This document shows, in pieces, positions 29,235 through 40,076 of a stretch of 64,000 nt of DNA. A program made the translations under genes and the position numbers. Origin of the DNA: Pseudomonas panipatensis (GTDB taxonomy: Bacteria > Pseudomonadota > Gammaproteobacteria > Pseudomonadales > Pseudomonadaceae); assembly GCF_900099785.1 (NCBI RefSeq), contig NZ_FNDS01000004.1, forward strand, positions 372,001 to 436,000, written 5' to 3'. How positions within the stretch are numbered: the first letter of the stretch is position 1; the number at the start of each line of letters is the position of its first letter. The notes under the pieces were generated by a model, which was not told the DNA's origin, ran no database searches, and saw only the letters and a program-made list of their open reading frames with translations.

Positions 29235-29633
29235 ATGCCCGCCACGGATCAGATCGTCAGCAAGGTGCCCGCGCACATCGTCGCCAATGCCAGACCGGCC
29301 AGCGCCGCCAACGGTGGGCGCATCTGCGACTACAACATCGCCGCCTGGCTGCATGCGCCGGGAATGGCCGATTTACCGGTGACCCTGCTGGCCAGCTATC
29401 GCGATGGGGGACAACAGCGTGAGGTGCTCATCGACCACGGCACGCTGAACGCCCACGGCAAGGTACTGCTCTCGGGCATTGCCCGACTGCCTTACCGGCA
29501 GAAGATCGAGGAAATGCAGGTCAGGATGCGAACCGCCGTCGGCCTGTCGCGGTTCACAGTGGAAGAAATCTTCGTCCAGGCCGTGGAACAGGTCACGGAC
29601 AGCCGGACGCTGGCCAGCAGCCTTATCCCTTGA
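29235..29633 (+). CDS. Hypothetical protein
   Basis: A 132-residue soluble protein starting MPATDQIVSKVPAHIVANAR. It has a beta-rich middle (LPVTLLASYRDGGQQREVLIDHGTL) and a charged helical end. A promoter-like TATAAT lies upstream. I recognise no family. Codon use is like the neighbours and it has no signal peptide. It lies between the PilZ-like gene and a small minus-strand gene. Confidence 0.7.
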   Translation: MPATDQIVSKVPAHIVANARPASAANGGRICDYNIAAWLHAPGMADLPVTLLASYRDGGQQREVLIDHGTLNAHGKVLLSGIARLPYRQKIEEMQVRMRTAVGLSRFTVEEIFVQAVEQVTDSRTLASSLIP

Positions 29634-29636
29634 GTT

Positions 29637-29837
29637 TCAGCCGAGCTGACGGCAGCCCTCATCCTGACCCTGCTCAGGCTGAGCCTGGCGCCGCGTCTCC
29701 TCTTCCTGATCCACGCAGGGAATCAGCGACTCGGGCCAACTGCTGAACTGCAGGCCGGTGATTCTATTCAACCGCTCCAGGGCGTTCAGGGGGTCACGCT
29801 GATGCAGGTGTACGACTTTCTTCTGGTCTTTGTTCAT
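29637..29837 (-). CDS. Small conserved-type hypothetical protein
   Basis: A 66-residue protein starting MNKDQKKVVHLHQRDPLNAL, with a predicted amphipathic helix (PLNALERLNRITGLQF) and an acidic, Gln-rich tail. The frame could start six codons earlier. It converges with the 132-residue gene, leaving only 3 bases between stops. Function is unknown. Confidence 0.55.
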   Translation of the reverse strand: MNKDQKKVVHLHQRDPLNALERLNRITGLQFSSWPESLIPCVDQEEETRRQAQPEQGQDEGCRQLG

Positions 29838-29996
29838 GTAGATGCGAGGCCCCATGGAACTTCAATTGGACGTCGATGTCCTTGAGTTCCCCTTTAGCCA
29901 GAAGCGTGCCAATCGGCCAGCCCCTGAAAACGCCTGGACTCCACCGTGCACTGCGCTTCGCCGGCTATACGTTTCGCCGCAAACTGACCATTTACG

Positions 29997-31226
29997 TCAC
30001 TCGAAATGTGACGGCTTCAACCATTCCGCCAGGCTGGCACCGAAGAGCACCTCGCGCTCGGCTTGATAACGCAGCAGCGCTTCCCGCAAGGGCGCATACC
30101 ACACCTCATCCAGCGTCGCAGGCAGGCTATCCGGGCATGGCAGTGGCCAGGGACAGCGATTGAGCAGCCGATGCAGGCTGTAGCTGCCCAGATCGCGGCA
30201 GAGCACCCAGGCCTCGTCGCTGGCGCCGGAGCGGCAAACCATCTGCTCTCGTTCGAGGAACGCCAGGAGCTCCTCCCATTCATCCTCAGGCAGCAGCCAG
30301 CCGGCACTGTGCAGATGCACCAGGCGGGTCGCTTCTCCCTTGCGCTGGCGTTCGTACATGACCCGCAGCACGCCGAGCAGCACCAGCAAGCGGGGCATCG
30401 CCTTGCGGCGCCAGAGACGGGTGGAGGACAGGTTGCACACCAACTCGGCGCCGAACAGCACAATCAGCCAGGACAGGTAGATCCACAGCAGGAACAGCGG
30501 CACGGTGGCGAAGGCGCCATAGATCAGTTTGTAGCCGGGGAACAGACCGACATACAGGCCGAACAGCGACTTCGCCGCCTCGAACAGGATCGCCGTGAAG
30601 GCACCTCCGACCAGGGCGTGACGTGGTGGAACCCGGGCATTGGGCACCGCCGAATAGATCAAGGTGAACGCCGCCACGCTGAACAGCAGCGGCATGAACT
30701 TCAGCACCGCGCCGGCGCCCGGCAGGGCATGGGGACCGGAGAGCAACGCCAGCGAGGTGATGTACGTGGAAACCGCGAATCCGGTGCCGAGCAACAAAGG
30801 CCCCAGGCTGAGAATCGCCCAGTAAAGCAGAAAGCGGGTGACCCCACGGCGCGGCTTGCGTACCCGCCAGATCTCGTTGAACACCCGCTCGATGGTCACC
30901 AGCATGCTGAATGCGGTCACGGCCAGGAAGGCCACGCCGAGCCAGGTCAGGTGCCGCGCCTGGACGATGAAATTGCGCAGATAGGCCTCCACCGCCTCCC
31001 CCGTCGAGGGCACGAAGTTGTGGAAGACGAACAACTGGATGCGCTCGCCCATGCCCTCGAAGGCAGGAATAGCCGACAGCATGGCGAAGCTCACGGTCAT
31101 CATCGGAACCACGGCGAACAGCGTGGTGTAGGTCAGGGCGGCGGCGTGACCGGAGGCCTTGTCGGCGCGGAAACGATGGATCAGGTAACGCCAGAATTCG
31201 ATCAGGCCCTGAAGACGCTCGTGCAT
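29997..31226 (-). CDS. YihY/BrkB-family inner-membrane protein
   Basis: A 409-residue protein with six hydrophobic segments in the first 270 residues (for example about 35-62, 95-120, 138-165, 180-205, 215-235, 245-270) and a soluble C-terminal region. The family motif [16 protein letters not shown] is present. Older annotations call this family ribonuclease BN, which is now considered wrong. The role is unknown, possibly transport or virulence-associated. It is divergent from arsC. Confidence 0.9.
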   Translation of the reverse strand: MHERLQGLIEFWRYLIHRFRADKASGHAAALTYTTLFAVVPMMTVSFAMLSAIPAFEGMGERIQLFVFHNFVPSTGEAVEAYLRNFIVQARHLTWLGVAFLAVTAFSMLVTIERVFNEIWRVRKPRRGVTRFLLYWAILSLGPLLLGTGFAVSTYITSLALLSGPHALPGAGAVLKFMPLLFSVAAFTLIYSAVPNARVPPRHALVGGAFTAILFEAAKSLFGLYVGLFPGYKLIYGAFATVPLFLLWIYLSWLIVLFGAELVCNLSSTRLWRRKAMPRLLVLLGVLRVMYERQRKGEATRLVHLHSAGWLLPEDEWEELLAFLEREQMVCRSGASDEAWVLCRDLGSYSLHRLLNRCPWPLPCPDSLPATLDEVWYAPLREALLRYQAEREVLFGASLAEWLKPSHFE

Positions 31227-31349
31227 GCTGAGTCCTTGATGTCGCGTAACCTCCGTCCCTGCGATACCCGCCGAGCGAGAGCGGTTCAGCCAACCCGGAG
31301 GAGGCGGTTAGAATAGCCGCCACTTTAACGGCCCAGCGAGCCCCTGGAT

Positions 31350-32296
<947 letters not shown>

Positions 32297-32716
32297 ATGG
32301 CCCGCAAGAAGAAACCCCTGCCTTCCCTGGAGCGGCTCAAGCCACGTATGGCCGCCAGCCGCGCAGTGTGCCTCGGCAGCTTCCTCGCCCTGGTGCTGCT
32401 GATTGCGATCTGGGATCTGCTCTTCGCGGACTCACGCGGCGCGGCGAACTGGGTGCCGTGGCTGATCCTCGGCGTCAAGCTGCTACCCTTGGCGATCATC
32501 GCCCCCGGCCTGTTGATCGGCAGCGCGCGCGGCCATGCCTGGGCCTGCTACGTAGTCAACCTGTACTTCATTCTCGGCGTACTCAATGCCTTCGAGCCGA
32601 ACCAGCGCATCTACGGCTGGGCCGAACTGCTGCTCAGCGTCAGCCTGTTCTGCTCGGCGTTGCTCTATACGCGCTGGCGCTTCCAGTACGACCGCAAACT
32701 GGCCGGCGAAGACTGA
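32297..32716 (+). CDS. DUF2069 inner-membrane protein
   Basis: A 139-residue protein with about four hydrophobic segments (about 22-42, 52-72, 78-96, 105-125) and charged ends. Family DUF2069, function unknown. It begins directly after the wrbA stop, in the same operon. Confidence 0.87.
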   Translation: MARKKKPLPSLERLKPRMAASRAVCLGSFLALVLLIAIWDLLFADSRGAANWVPWLILGVKLLPLAIIAPGLLIGSARGHAWACYVVNLYFILGVLNAFEPNQRIYGWAELLLSVSLFCSALLYTRWRFQYDRKLAGED

Positions 32717-32760
32717 TCGGAGCATGGCTCGCCCCCGGCACCTGACGGCGCCGGGGACGC

Positions 32761-33468
32761 TCACCAGCCGAGGGTTTCCTTGAGGAAGGGAATGGTCAGC
32801 TTGCGCTGCGCCTGCAGCGAGGCCTTGTCCAGTTCGTCCAGCAGGTCGAAGAGGAACTCCATGCTGCGCGCACCGCGGGTGAGGATGAAGCGCCCGACCT
32901 CGTCGGTCAGGTGCAAGCCGCGGCGCGAGGCACGCAATTGCAAGGCGCGCAGTTTTTCCTCGTCGGTCAGCGGATGCAACTGGAAGATCAGCGATAGCGT
33001 CAGGCGCGACTTCAGGTCGGGCAGCTTGACCGGCAATTCCCGCGGCGGCATCGAGGCTGCCAGCAAGAGACGACGACCGGCATCGCGCAGTCGGTTGAAC
33101 AGGTGGAACAGCGCCTCTTCCCACTCCGGCAGCCCGGCCAGGGCTTCCAGGTCATCAAGGCAGACCAGTTCGAGCTGCTCGAGATCGTCGAAGATCGCCG
33201 GGCCGTACTGCACCAGATCGGCCATCGGCAGATACACCGACGACTCGCCGTACTGCTCGAAGCGCAAGCAGGCCGCTTGCAACAGGTGGCTGCGGCCAAC
33301 GCCTTCGACACCCCAGAGGTAGATCAGGCTTTCCGCCCAGCCGGCTTCCGCGTCGCACAAACGCTCGACATAGCCGAGCGCCGCGGCATTGGCGCCGGGG
33401 TAGTAGTTGGCGAACGTGGCATCGTCACGCAGGCGAATGCCAAGGGGAAGCTGCATTGGTTGTTTCAT
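32761..33468 (-). CDS. hda: DnaA regulatory inactivator Hda
   Basis: DnaA-related AAA+ protein that, with the DNA-loaded beta clamp, stimulates ATP hydrolysis by DnaA after initiation. It has 235 residues. The N-terminal clamp-binding motif QLPLGI is at residues 6-11. The nucleotide-binding region reads GVEGVGRSH in place of a strict Walker A, and VCLDDLEAL is Walker B. It is convergent with the DUF2069 gene. Confidence 0.93.
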   Translation of the reverse strand: MKQPMQLPLGIRLRDDATFANYYPGANAAALGYVERLCDAEAGWAESLIYLWGVEGVGRSHLLQAACLRFEQYGESSVYLPMADLVQYGPAIFDDLEQLELVCLDDLEALAGLPEWEEALFHLFNRLRDAGRRLLLAASMPPRELPVKLPDLKSRLTLSLIFQLHPLTDEEKLRALQLRASRRGLHLTDEVGRFILTRGARSMEFLFDLLDELDKASLQAQRKLTIPFLKETLGW

Positions 33469-33760
33469 GCCGGGCGGGGCTTTTCGTCGAAGTCGCTTAC
33501 TGTGAAGCCGTACGGATCAAAAGTGTAACCAAATCATCAAGATGGCGCAGCATCGGGGTCACCCGGGGCGCGCGCCGGAGGCGCAGCATACTGCGAATCC
33601 GACGCGCCGCCCACCCGAAGCCCGCTCATGATCCGCGATGTGACGTCGCCAACTGGACAGCCGCACCCGCGCAGGCGCCTGGCGGCGCGGCCTCCAGCTA
33701 CCGCGAAGGCAATATTTCAATCGGCCTTGCGTGCTGCGCCGAGGACGCGCCGACAGCTCA
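33469..33760. other. Spacer between hda and the DUF2066 gene
   Basis: 292 bases upstream of hda. I see no gene with a ribosome site and no convincing promoter or hairpin; it presumably holds the hda promoter. Confidence 0.5.
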
Positions 33761-34798
33761 TCACCAGCGGAAATTCAGCACGTTGCGGTTGGCCGGCTGC
33801 GATACCGCGGGCTGGGCATTGGCATCCACCGGTTGCGCGGCGTCGGACGCCGGTGCTTCCTGCAGATGCGCCAGAGCCAGCTGTGCGCGCAATTGGTCGG
33901 GATTGGCATTGACGCGGTAGACCAGGGTATCGCCCCGCGCCATCAGCAATTTGGCGTTCATCGGCTCAAGCAGGCGTTGCAGTTCGGCGTAACGCTCGAG
34001 GGTCGCACCCTGCACCTGCAGGGTCAGCGCACTGGAAGCGCCTGGAGTCGCGACGAAACGCGTCGCCAGGCGCTCACTGACAGCCAGCATCACCGCGTCG
34101 GCCAGGGCATCGGGATTGTCGCCTTGAGCCTGCCCCTGCTCGCTGCGGTCGCCGAGCCACAGGCGCCATTGTGCCTGCCATTTGCCGGCGTCTTCCTTGG
34201 CGGCGACAGCCAGCAGGCCATCGGCGGAATAACGCTCGGAGGCAGCGCGCAGTGCGTCGGGTTGCGCGGCGGTGATGTTCTGCACGGTGCCCACGCCTTG
34301 TTCGCTAAGGTCCGCCAGCGGCAGGCGCAGCGGCAAGCCACGGCGCTGCGCGGCGCGATTGAGCGGTGCGGCGCTGTCCTGGTTGTCGCCCACCAGGGTG
34401 CTGCCCTGGCTGCTCTGATTCAGCCACCAGGCCACCAGCGTCGGGCGGCTGGCGCCCCAGACCGGCAGGCCGGCCTGGCGCAGCGCCTTATCCACCGATG
34501 CCGGATCGAAATCCACCACCAGCGCCAGCGGCGGACCGTTCTCGTAGCCATACTGGCTGATCAGTTGCTGCGGGTCCTTGAAGTAACCGGCCAGGGCACT
34601 GCTCTGGGTCGACTTGGGATCGCCGGTCAGGCGCAACACCAGGGTCTGCAGGGCGCGGGTCAGGCCTGCGCTCCGCTCGTCCGGCGTTTGCGAGGCGACC
34701 GGCTCGTGAACCTGGTAGAGGTTGCCCTGCGTCGCGGCGAAGGACGGCAGGCTGAGCAACGACAGGCAGAGGATCAACAGACGGGCGATAAGTCGCAT
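33761..34798 (-). CDS. DUF2066 exported protein
   Basis: A 345-residue secreted protein with signal peptide [21 protein letters not shown]. The family is DUF2066, of unknown function and widespread next to purM in Pseudomonas. Mature residues are hydrophilic with alternating sheet and helix. The upstream open frame to 34840 is not part of the protein. It is divergent from purM. Confidence 0.87.
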   Translation of the reverse strand: MRLIARLLILCLSLLSLPSFAATQGNLYQVHEPVASQTPDERSAGLTRALQTLVLRLTGDPKSTQSSALAGYFKDPQQLISQYGYENGPPLALVVDFDPASVDKALRQAGLPVWGASRPTLVAWWLNQSSQGSTLVGDNQDSAAPLNRAAQRRGLPLRLPLADLSEQGVGTVQNITAAQPDALRAASERYSADGLLAVAAKEDAGKWQAQWRLWLGDRSEQGQAQGDNPDALADAVMLAVSERLATRFVATPGASSALTLQVQGATLERYAELQRLLEPMNAKLLMARGDTLVYRVNANPDQLRAQLALAHLQEAPASDAAQPVDANAQPAVSQPANRNVLNFRW

Positions 34799-35014
34799 GA
34801 CAGGCTCTCGACGAACGGAAGGAGGACGGGCCCGGCACATGGCGAGACCCTCCGGAAGGCCTATACCTTAAACAGCCGCCCGGCCAGCGGCAACAGCGCG
34901 AGATGGCCGCTGCCGGGCAAGCCTGATAAAATCCCGCGCCTCCCGCGCAGCCGGGCCGCGCCATCCGCGCGGCGGCCGGCAGACGAATCACTCCCTATCT
35001 ACAGGCCTGGATTT

Positions 35015-36076
35015 ATGAGCAGCAAGCAACCCTCGTTGAGCTACAAGGACGCCGGTGTGGACATCGACGCCGGCGAAGCCCTGGTGGAACGCATCAAAGG
35101 CGTCGCCAAGCGCACCGCGCGTCCGGAGGTGATGGGCGGCCTGGGCGGTTTCGGCGCGCTCTGCGAAATCCCGGCCGGCTACAAGCAGCCGGTGCTGGTA
35201 TCCGGTACCGACGGCGTCGGCACCAAACTGCGCCTGGCGCTGAACCTGAACAAACACGACAGCATCGGCCAGGACCTGGTCGCCATGTGCGTCAACGACC
35301 TAGTGGTCTGTGGCGCCGAGCCGCTGTTCTTCCTCGACTACTACGCCACCGGCAAGCTGAATGTCGACGTCGCCGCCACCGTGGTGACCGGCATCGGCGC
35401 CGGCTGCGAACTGGCCGGCTGCTCCCTGGTCGGCGGCGAAACCGCCGAAATGCCCGGCATGTACGAGGGCGAGGACTATGACCTGGCCGGCTTCTGCGTC
35501 GGCGTGGTGGAAAAAGCCGAAATCATCGATGGCTCCAAGGTGCTCGCCGGCGACGCACTGATCGCCCTGCCCTCCTCCGGCCCGCACTCCAACGGCTACT
35601 CGCTGATCCGCAAGATCATCGAAGTCGCCGGCGCCGACATCGAAAACACCCAGCTCGACGGCAAGCCCCTGGCAGACCTGCTGATGGCGCCGACGCGCAT
35701 CTATGTCAAGCCGCTGCTGCAACTGATCAAGCAGACCGGCGCGGTCAAGGCCATGGCCCACATCACCGGCGGCGGCCTGCTCGACAACATCCCGCGCGTG
35801 CTGCCGGACAACGCCCAGGCAGTGATCGACGTGGCGAGCTGGAAGCGTCCGGCGGTGTTCGACTGGCTGCAGGAAAAAGGCAACGTCGACGAGACCGAGA
35901 TGCACCGCGTCCTCAACTGCGGCGTCGGCATGGTCATCTGCGTCGCCCAGGAACAGGTCGACGCCTCGCTCAAGGCGCTGCGTGACGCTGGCGAACAACC
36001 CTGGGTGATCGGCCGCATCGACAGCTGCGCCGCGGATGCCGAGCGCGTGGTACTGAACAACCTGAAAGGCCACTGA
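35015..36076 (+). CDS. purM: Phosphoribosylformylglycinamidine cyclo-ligase (AIR synthetase)
   Basis: Closes the imidazole ring in de novo purine synthesis. It has 353 residues. The conserved N-terminal [12 protein letters not shown], the GTDGVGTK nucleotide-binding segment, and [11 protein letters not shown] are all present. [11 protein letters not shown] is preceded by a weak ribosome site. The stop overlaps the purN start by one base. Confidence 0.97.
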   Translation: MSSKQPSLSYKDAGVDIDAGEALVERIKGVAKRTARPEVMGGLGGFGALCEIPAGYKQPVLVSGTDGVGTKLRLALNLNKHDSIGQDLVAMCVNDLVVCGAEPLFFLDYYATGKLNVDVAATVVTGIGAGCELAGCSLVGGETAEMPGMYEGEDYDLAGFCVGVVEKAEIIDGSKVLAGDALIALPSSGPHSNGYSLIRKIIEVAGADIENTQLDGKPLADLLMAPTRIYVKPLLQLIKQTGAVKAMAHITGGGLLDNIPRVLPDNAQAVIDVASWKRPAVFDWLQEKGNVDETEMHRVLNCGVGMVICVAQEQVDASLKALRDAGEQPWVIGRIDSCAADAERVVLNNLKGH

Positions 36077-36744
36077 TGTCCCGTCCTTGCAATGTCGTGG
36101 TGCTGATTTCCGGCTCCGGCAGCAACCTGCAAGCACTGATCGACAGCCTCGCCGACGGCACTTCGCCGGCGGCGATCCGCGCGGTGATTTCCAACCGCGC
36201 GGAGGCCTACGGCCTGCAACGGGCACGCAATGCCGGCATCGCTACCGAAGTCCTCGACCACAAAGGCTTCGCCGACCGCGAGCGCTTCGACGCCGAACTG
36301 ATTCGCCGTATCGACGCCTTCGCGCCGGACCTGGTGATCCTCGCCGGCTTCATGCGTATCCTCAGCCCGGGCTTCGTCCGCCACTACCATGGCCGCCTGC
36401 TGAACATCCATCCGTCCCTGCTGCCCAAGTACAAGGGCCTGCATACCCATCAGCGTGCGCTGGAGGGCGGCGACGCCGAGCATGGCTGCAGCGTGCACTT
36501 CGTCACCGAGGAACTTGATGGCGGCCCTCTGGTCGTACAGGCGGCAATCCCGGTAGAGTCGGAGGACACGCCGGAAACGCTGGCCGCGCGGGTGCATGCT
36601 CAGGAACACCTGATCTACCCGCTGGCCATGCGTTGGTTCGCCGAAGGCCGTTTGCGTCTGGGCGAACACGGCGCCATGCTGGATGGCCAGGCGCTGCCGG
36701 CTACCGGCTATCCGTTCCGTACCAAGGAGATTCGTGATGCGTAG
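36076..36744 (+). CDS. purN: Phosphoribosylglycinamide formyltransferase
   Basis: Folate-dependent GAR transformylase, 222 residues. Motifs: ISGSGSNLQALI (phosphate loop) and the active-site block NIHPSLLPKYKG with catalytic Asn and His; the Asp lies in ...DGGPLVVQ. It is coupled to purM by TGATG, and the downstream DUF3108 gene begins inside its last codons. Confidence 0.97.
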   Translation: MSRPCNVVVLISGSGSNLQALIDSLADGTSPAAIRAVISNRAEAYGLQRARNAGIATEVLDHKGFADRERFDAELIRRIDAFAPDLVILAGFMRILSPGFVRHYHGRLLNIHPSLLPKYKGLHTHQRALEGGDAEHGCSVHFVTEELDGGPLVVQAAIPVESEDTPETLAARVHAQEHLIYPLAMRWFAEGRLRLGEHGAMLDGQALPATGYPFRTKEIRDA

Positions 36745-37453
36745 AGCCCTGCTGTTCCTCATGGCCCTGCTGACTCTGCCGGCCTACGCTGGCTCGTTCC
36801 AGCTCAAGCCGTTCGAGGCCAGCTACACCGCCGACTGGAAACAGATGCCCCTCAGCGGCACTGCCTCCCGCAGCCTGAAACAGGGCGACGGCGGCCGCTG
36901 GGAACTCGACTTCCAGGCCTCGATGCTGCTCGCCAGCCTCAAGGAAAACAGCACCTTCAAACTCGAAGGCGACACCTTCCTGCCGCAGACCTACCATTGG
37001 TCCCGCGAGGGGCTGGGCAAGAACAAGTCCACCGAACTGGACTTCGACTGGGCGCAGAAGCAGGTGCTCGGCACCGACCGTGGCGACCAGGTTCGCCAAC
37101 CGCTGAACCGTGGCCAACTCGACAAGTCCACCTACCAGCTCGCGCTGCAGCATGACGTCGCCGTCGGCAAGAAGAGCATGAGCTACCAGGTGATCGAGGG
37201 AACCGATACCGACACCTACGACTTCCGCGTGCTCGGCGAGGAAAAGGTCAAGACCCAGGCCGGCCAGATCGATGCGATCAAGGTCGAGCGCGTGCGTGAT
37301 CCCACCAAGAGCAACCGCAAGACCATCCTCTGGTTCGCCAAGGATTGGGACTACCTGCTGGTGCGCCTGTATCAGCAGGAAACCGACGGCAAGGAGTACC
37401 AGATCATGCTCAAGGAAGGCACGGTCGACGGCAAAGCGGTGAAAGGTTCCTGA
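36737..37453 (+). CDS. DUF3108 exported protein
   Basis: A 238-residue protein with signal peptide MRRALLFLMALLTLPAYAG and a mature beta-rich domain of the DUF3108 family (periplasmic, function unknown). AAGGAG lies eight bases before the ATG, inside the end of purN. It overlaps purN by eight bases, so the three genes form one unit ending at the downstream hairpin. Confidence 0.9.
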   Translation: MRRALLFLMALLTLPAYAGSFQLKPFEASYTADWKQMPLSGTASRSLKQGDGGRWELDFQASMLLASLKENSTFKLEGDTFLPQTYHWSREGLGKNKSTELDFDWAQKQVLGTDRGDQVRQPLNRGQLDKSTYQLALQHDVAVGKKSMSYQVIEGTDTDTYDFRVLGEEKVKTQAGQIDAIKVERVRDPTKSNRKTILWFAKDWDYLLVRLYQQETDGKEYQIMLKEGTVDGKAVKGS

Positions 37454-37470
37454 GCCGACCCCACGACATG

Positions 37471-37499
37471 AAAAAGCCGGGCATCCGCCCGGCTTTTTC
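37471..37499. terminator. Bidirectional terminator between the DUF3108 and DUF2058 genes
   Basis: AAAAAGCCGGGC/GCCCGGCTTTTT stem between convergent genes. Confidence 0.9.
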
Positions 37500-37513
37500 T
37501 TTGCACCGCCACC

Positions 37514-38053
37514 TCACCACATGAGGTCGTCGGGCACCACGTAATCCTTGTACGGATCGTCCTCGTCCGGCTCGCCGCTGGACTCGTTGAGCAGCACCAC
37601 GCGGCGCTCGTCGCGCTCCTGAATGCGCAATGCGGCATCCCGCGGGACGATCTCGTAACGCCCGTCGTAGCTGACGATGGCCAGGCTGCCACGGCTGAGC
37701 TTATCGCGGATCAGGTTGTTCACCGGGATACGCTTAACCTTCTTGGCATCGACGAAGTTGTAGTAATCGTCGCCATCGAGCTTGGGCAGGCGCGTACCTT
37801 CGATCAACTGCTTGATCTGCGCGGCCTTGGCCTTTTTCTCGGCCTTTTCCTGCTGCTGACGGTTCAGCTCCTGGTCGCGCGCCAGCTTCTCGGCCTGCGC
37901 CTGCAAGGCCGCCTGGCGCTGGCTGTCGTCCTTCTCGACCTGGCCCTTGTGCTCCAGACGCTGCTGTTTCTGCTTCTGCTTGGTGGCCTGTTTGGCCTGT
38001 TTCTCGTTGACCAGCCCGGCTTTCAGCAGCTGGTCACGCAATGACATGCTCAT
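37514..38053 (-). CDS. DUF2058 (YaiL-like) nucleoprotein-type protein
   Basis: A 179-residue protein. Residues 1-80 are a highly charged Lys/Gln/Glu coiled coil (KQAKQATKQKQKQQRLEHKG). The C-terminal part is a compact domain ending DDPYKDYVVPDDLMW. DUF2058 members have been linked to nucleoid or RNA association, but the role is not settled. A second ATG two codons later is possible. It is divergent from lpxO. Confidence 0.87.
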   Translation of the reverse strand: MSMSLRDQLLKAGLVNEKQAKQATKQKQKQQRLEHKGQVEKDDSQRQAALQAQAEKLARDQELNRQQQEKAEKKAKAAQIKQLIEGTRLPKLDGDDYYNFVDAKKVKRIPVNNLIRDKLSRGSLAIVSYDGRYEIVPRDAALRIQERDERRVVLLNESSGEPDEDDPYKDYVVPDDLMW

Positions 38054-38137
38054 TCGCTAATGACTCTCCGGTAGCCCGCAATTGACGCAGGGCAATTCTT
38101 CCACGGCGGAACATTCAGCGGCGGCGCACGCTGAGGG

Positions 38138-38143
38138 TATAAT
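38138..38143 (+). promoter_or_regulatory. -10 box upstream of lpxO
   Basis: Perfect TATAAT 73 bases before the lpxO start; the -35 is poor (TCAGCG), suggesting an activator. Confidence 0.45.
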
Positions 38144-38215
38144 CCTCGGGCCTGTGCCGGCATAGCGCAAGTGTCCGGCGGTATTTCATCCATTCAGGGC
38201 GGACTCGCCACACCT

Positions 38216-39145
38216 ATGATCAAGTTCATCGTTCTCGCGATCCTTGCCGTATTCCTCGTCAGCATCCTCTTCGTTCATCTGCGTGGCCGCGTGCGCCTGC
38301 CGTTCCTGCGCCAGGTGGTCAACCATTCCGCCTGGTTCGCCCCCTACAACTCGCTGATGTACCTGAACTCCGAAGTGCCCTCCAAGCCCTACCTGGACCG
38401 CGAGCGCTTCCCGGAGCTGGACGAGTTGCGCAGCAACTGGGAAACCATCCGCGACGAAGCCATGAAGCTGTTCGACGAGGGCTATATCCGCGATGCCCTG
38501 AACAACAACGAAGCCGGCTTCGGCTCCTTCTTCAAGAAGGGCTGGACGCGTTTCTACCTGACCTGGTACGACGGCCCCCTGCCCTCCGCGCAGAAACTCT
38601 GCCCGAAGACCGTCGAACTGGTCAGCAAGATTCCCAACGTCAAGGGCGCGATGTTCACCCGCCTGCCGCCGAACAGCCACCTGAACAAGCACCGCGACCC
38701 CTATGCCGGTTCGCTGCGCTATCACCTGGGCCTGGCCACGCCGAACTCCGAGAATTGCCGCATTTTCGTCGATGGCCAGCCCTACGCCTGGCGCGACGGC
38801 CAGGACGTGATGTTCGACGAGACCTATGTGCACTGGGTGAAGAACGAAACCGACGAATCGCGCCTGATCCTGTTCTGCGACATCGAGCGCCCGTTGAAGT
38901 CCTCGCTGCTGACCCGCATCAATCGCCGGGTCAGCGCCTTCCTCGGCCGCGCCACCGCACCGCAGAACGTCGAAGGCGAACGGGTCGGTGGGATCAACCA
39001 GGCCTACTCGGTACTGATCCGCATCGGCAATGCCGTCGGCGGCCAGGTGAAGAAGTTCAAACGCCGCTATCCCAAGGCTTACCGCATCGGCCGGCCGATC
39101 GTCGCCGTGGCCCTGCTGGTATTGCTGATCCGCTGGATCTTCTGA
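38216..39145 (+). CDS. lpxO: LpxO-type lipid A hydroxylase (Asp/Asn beta-hydroxylase family)
   Basis: Fe(II)/2-oxoglutarate oxygenase anchored at the inner membrane that adds a 2-hydroxyl to a secondary acyl chain of lipid A. It has 309 residues, with an N-terminal membrane helix (about 3-21), an HRD iron motif (His159-x-Asp161 in HLNKHRDPYAG) and a later histidine in TYVHWVKN. A C-terminal membrane helix (VAVALLVLLIRWIF) completes it. In PAO1 the gene before the mazG-relA region is lpxO2. The two genes after this one are a different hydroxylase and a sulfotransferase. Confidence 0.88.
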   Translation: MIKFIVLAILAVFLVSILFVHLRGRVRLPFLRQVVNHSAWFAPYNSLMYLNSEVPSKPYLDRERFPELDELRSNWETIRDEAMKLFDEGYIRDALNNNEAGFGSFFKKGWTRFYLTWYDGPLPSAQKLCPKTVELVSKIPNVKGAMFTRLPPNSHLNKHRDPYAGSLRYHLGLATPNSENCRIFVDGQPYAWRDGQDVMFDETYVHWVKNETDESRLILFCDIERPLKSSLLTRINRRVSAFLGRATAPQNVEGERVGGINQAYSVLIRIGNAVGGQVKKFKRRYPKAYRIGRPIVAVALLVLLIRWIF

Positions 39146-39272
39146 TCCAGGCGGCGCGCGGGCCAGTCCCCGCGCGCCGCTTCTCTTCGCGGCCAATACT
39201 CAGCCTGGCCGCGCTTGCGTAGAATCCGCCGACTGGCCGACAACGGATGCGGCCACCCGCCGAGTCCGCGCC

Positions 39273-40076
39273 ATGTCCGAAGCTCTGCCCGCCTATGCCC
39301 GCCTGCCCCAACGCTTCGCCATCGAGCCCCTGCTGGCGGCGCTGAACGAGCTGCCCACGGAGGCCTGGTCGGCGCATTTCAACGGCAGCTTCTACGACGG
39401 CGACTGGAGTGGCGTCAGCCTGCTCGGCCCGGCCGAGGCCCATGGCGCACTGGTTCCCGCCCAGGGGCAGAGTGTCCGCCCGAGCATCCCCAGCCGCTGG
39501 CATACGCCGTTCTGGCCCGCGCTGCTGGCGTCGATCGCCAGCCCGATCAGCAGCGCGCGCTTGCTGCGCCTGGGCCCCGGCGCCTGCATCCGCGAGCATC
39601 GCGACCCGGACCTGGGCGACCCACAGGGCGACGTACGCCTGCATATCCCGATCCTCACTCATCCGGCGGTGGAGTTCGTTCTCGACGGCCAGGCGATCCC
39701 CATGCAGCCCGGAGAGTTCTGGTTCCTCGACCTGTCACGCCCGCATCGCGTGGACAACCGCAGCGAGCGAGCGCGCATCCATCTGGTCCTCGATGTAGCC
39801 CGCAACGCCTGGCTGCGCGAACAGATCGCCGCCGGCCTGGCCGATACCCCGACGGTGACCCCGGCCCGTTCCACCCGGGCCTTCGCCGACTTCCGTGCGC
39901 GGGCACACGCCGACCCGCAGTTGTTCGCCCGCCTCGCCAGGCACAGCGATGCGCAGGCGTTCGCCGAGGAGGCAGTACGCCTTGGCGCAGAGCTGGGCCT
40001 CGACTTCAGCCTGGATGATGTACGCAGCGCCATGCGCGCGGGCCGCAATAGCTGGAGCACCCAATGGAAGGCCTGA
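39273..40076 (+). CDS. Soluble aspartyl/asparaginyl beta-hydroxylase-fold oxygenase
   Basis: A 267-residue predicted Fe(II)/2-oxoglutarate oxygenase with no membrane helix, unlike the adjacent lpxO. The iron ligands are His109-x-Asp111 in REHRDPDLG and His158 in RPHRVDN; Arg165/Arg167 in NRSERARIHLVLD would bind 2-oxoglutarate. The core VRLHIPILTH is the typical cupin strand. The last four codons overlap the sulfotransferase start. The substrate is unknown: amino acid, peptide or lipid. I do not recall this gene in PAO1 at this site. Confidence 0.85.
   Translation: MSEALPAYARLPQRFAIEPLLAALNELPTEAWSAHFNGSFYDGDWSGVSLLGPAEAHGALVPAQGQSVRPSIPSRWHTPFWPALLASIASPISSARLLRLGPGACIREHRDPDLGDPQGDVRLHIPILTHPAVEFVLDGQAIPMQPGEFWFLDLSRPHRVDNRSERARIHLVLDVARNAWLREQIAAGLADTPTVTPARSTRAFADFRARAHADPQLFARLARHSDAQAFAEEAVRLGAELGLDFSLDDVRSAMRAGRNSWSTQWKA

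Noticed and set aside
32732-32757. GC-rich hairpin between the DUF2069 gene and hda
   Set aside because: A stem can be drawn, but no T-run follows on either strand, so I do not call it a terminator.
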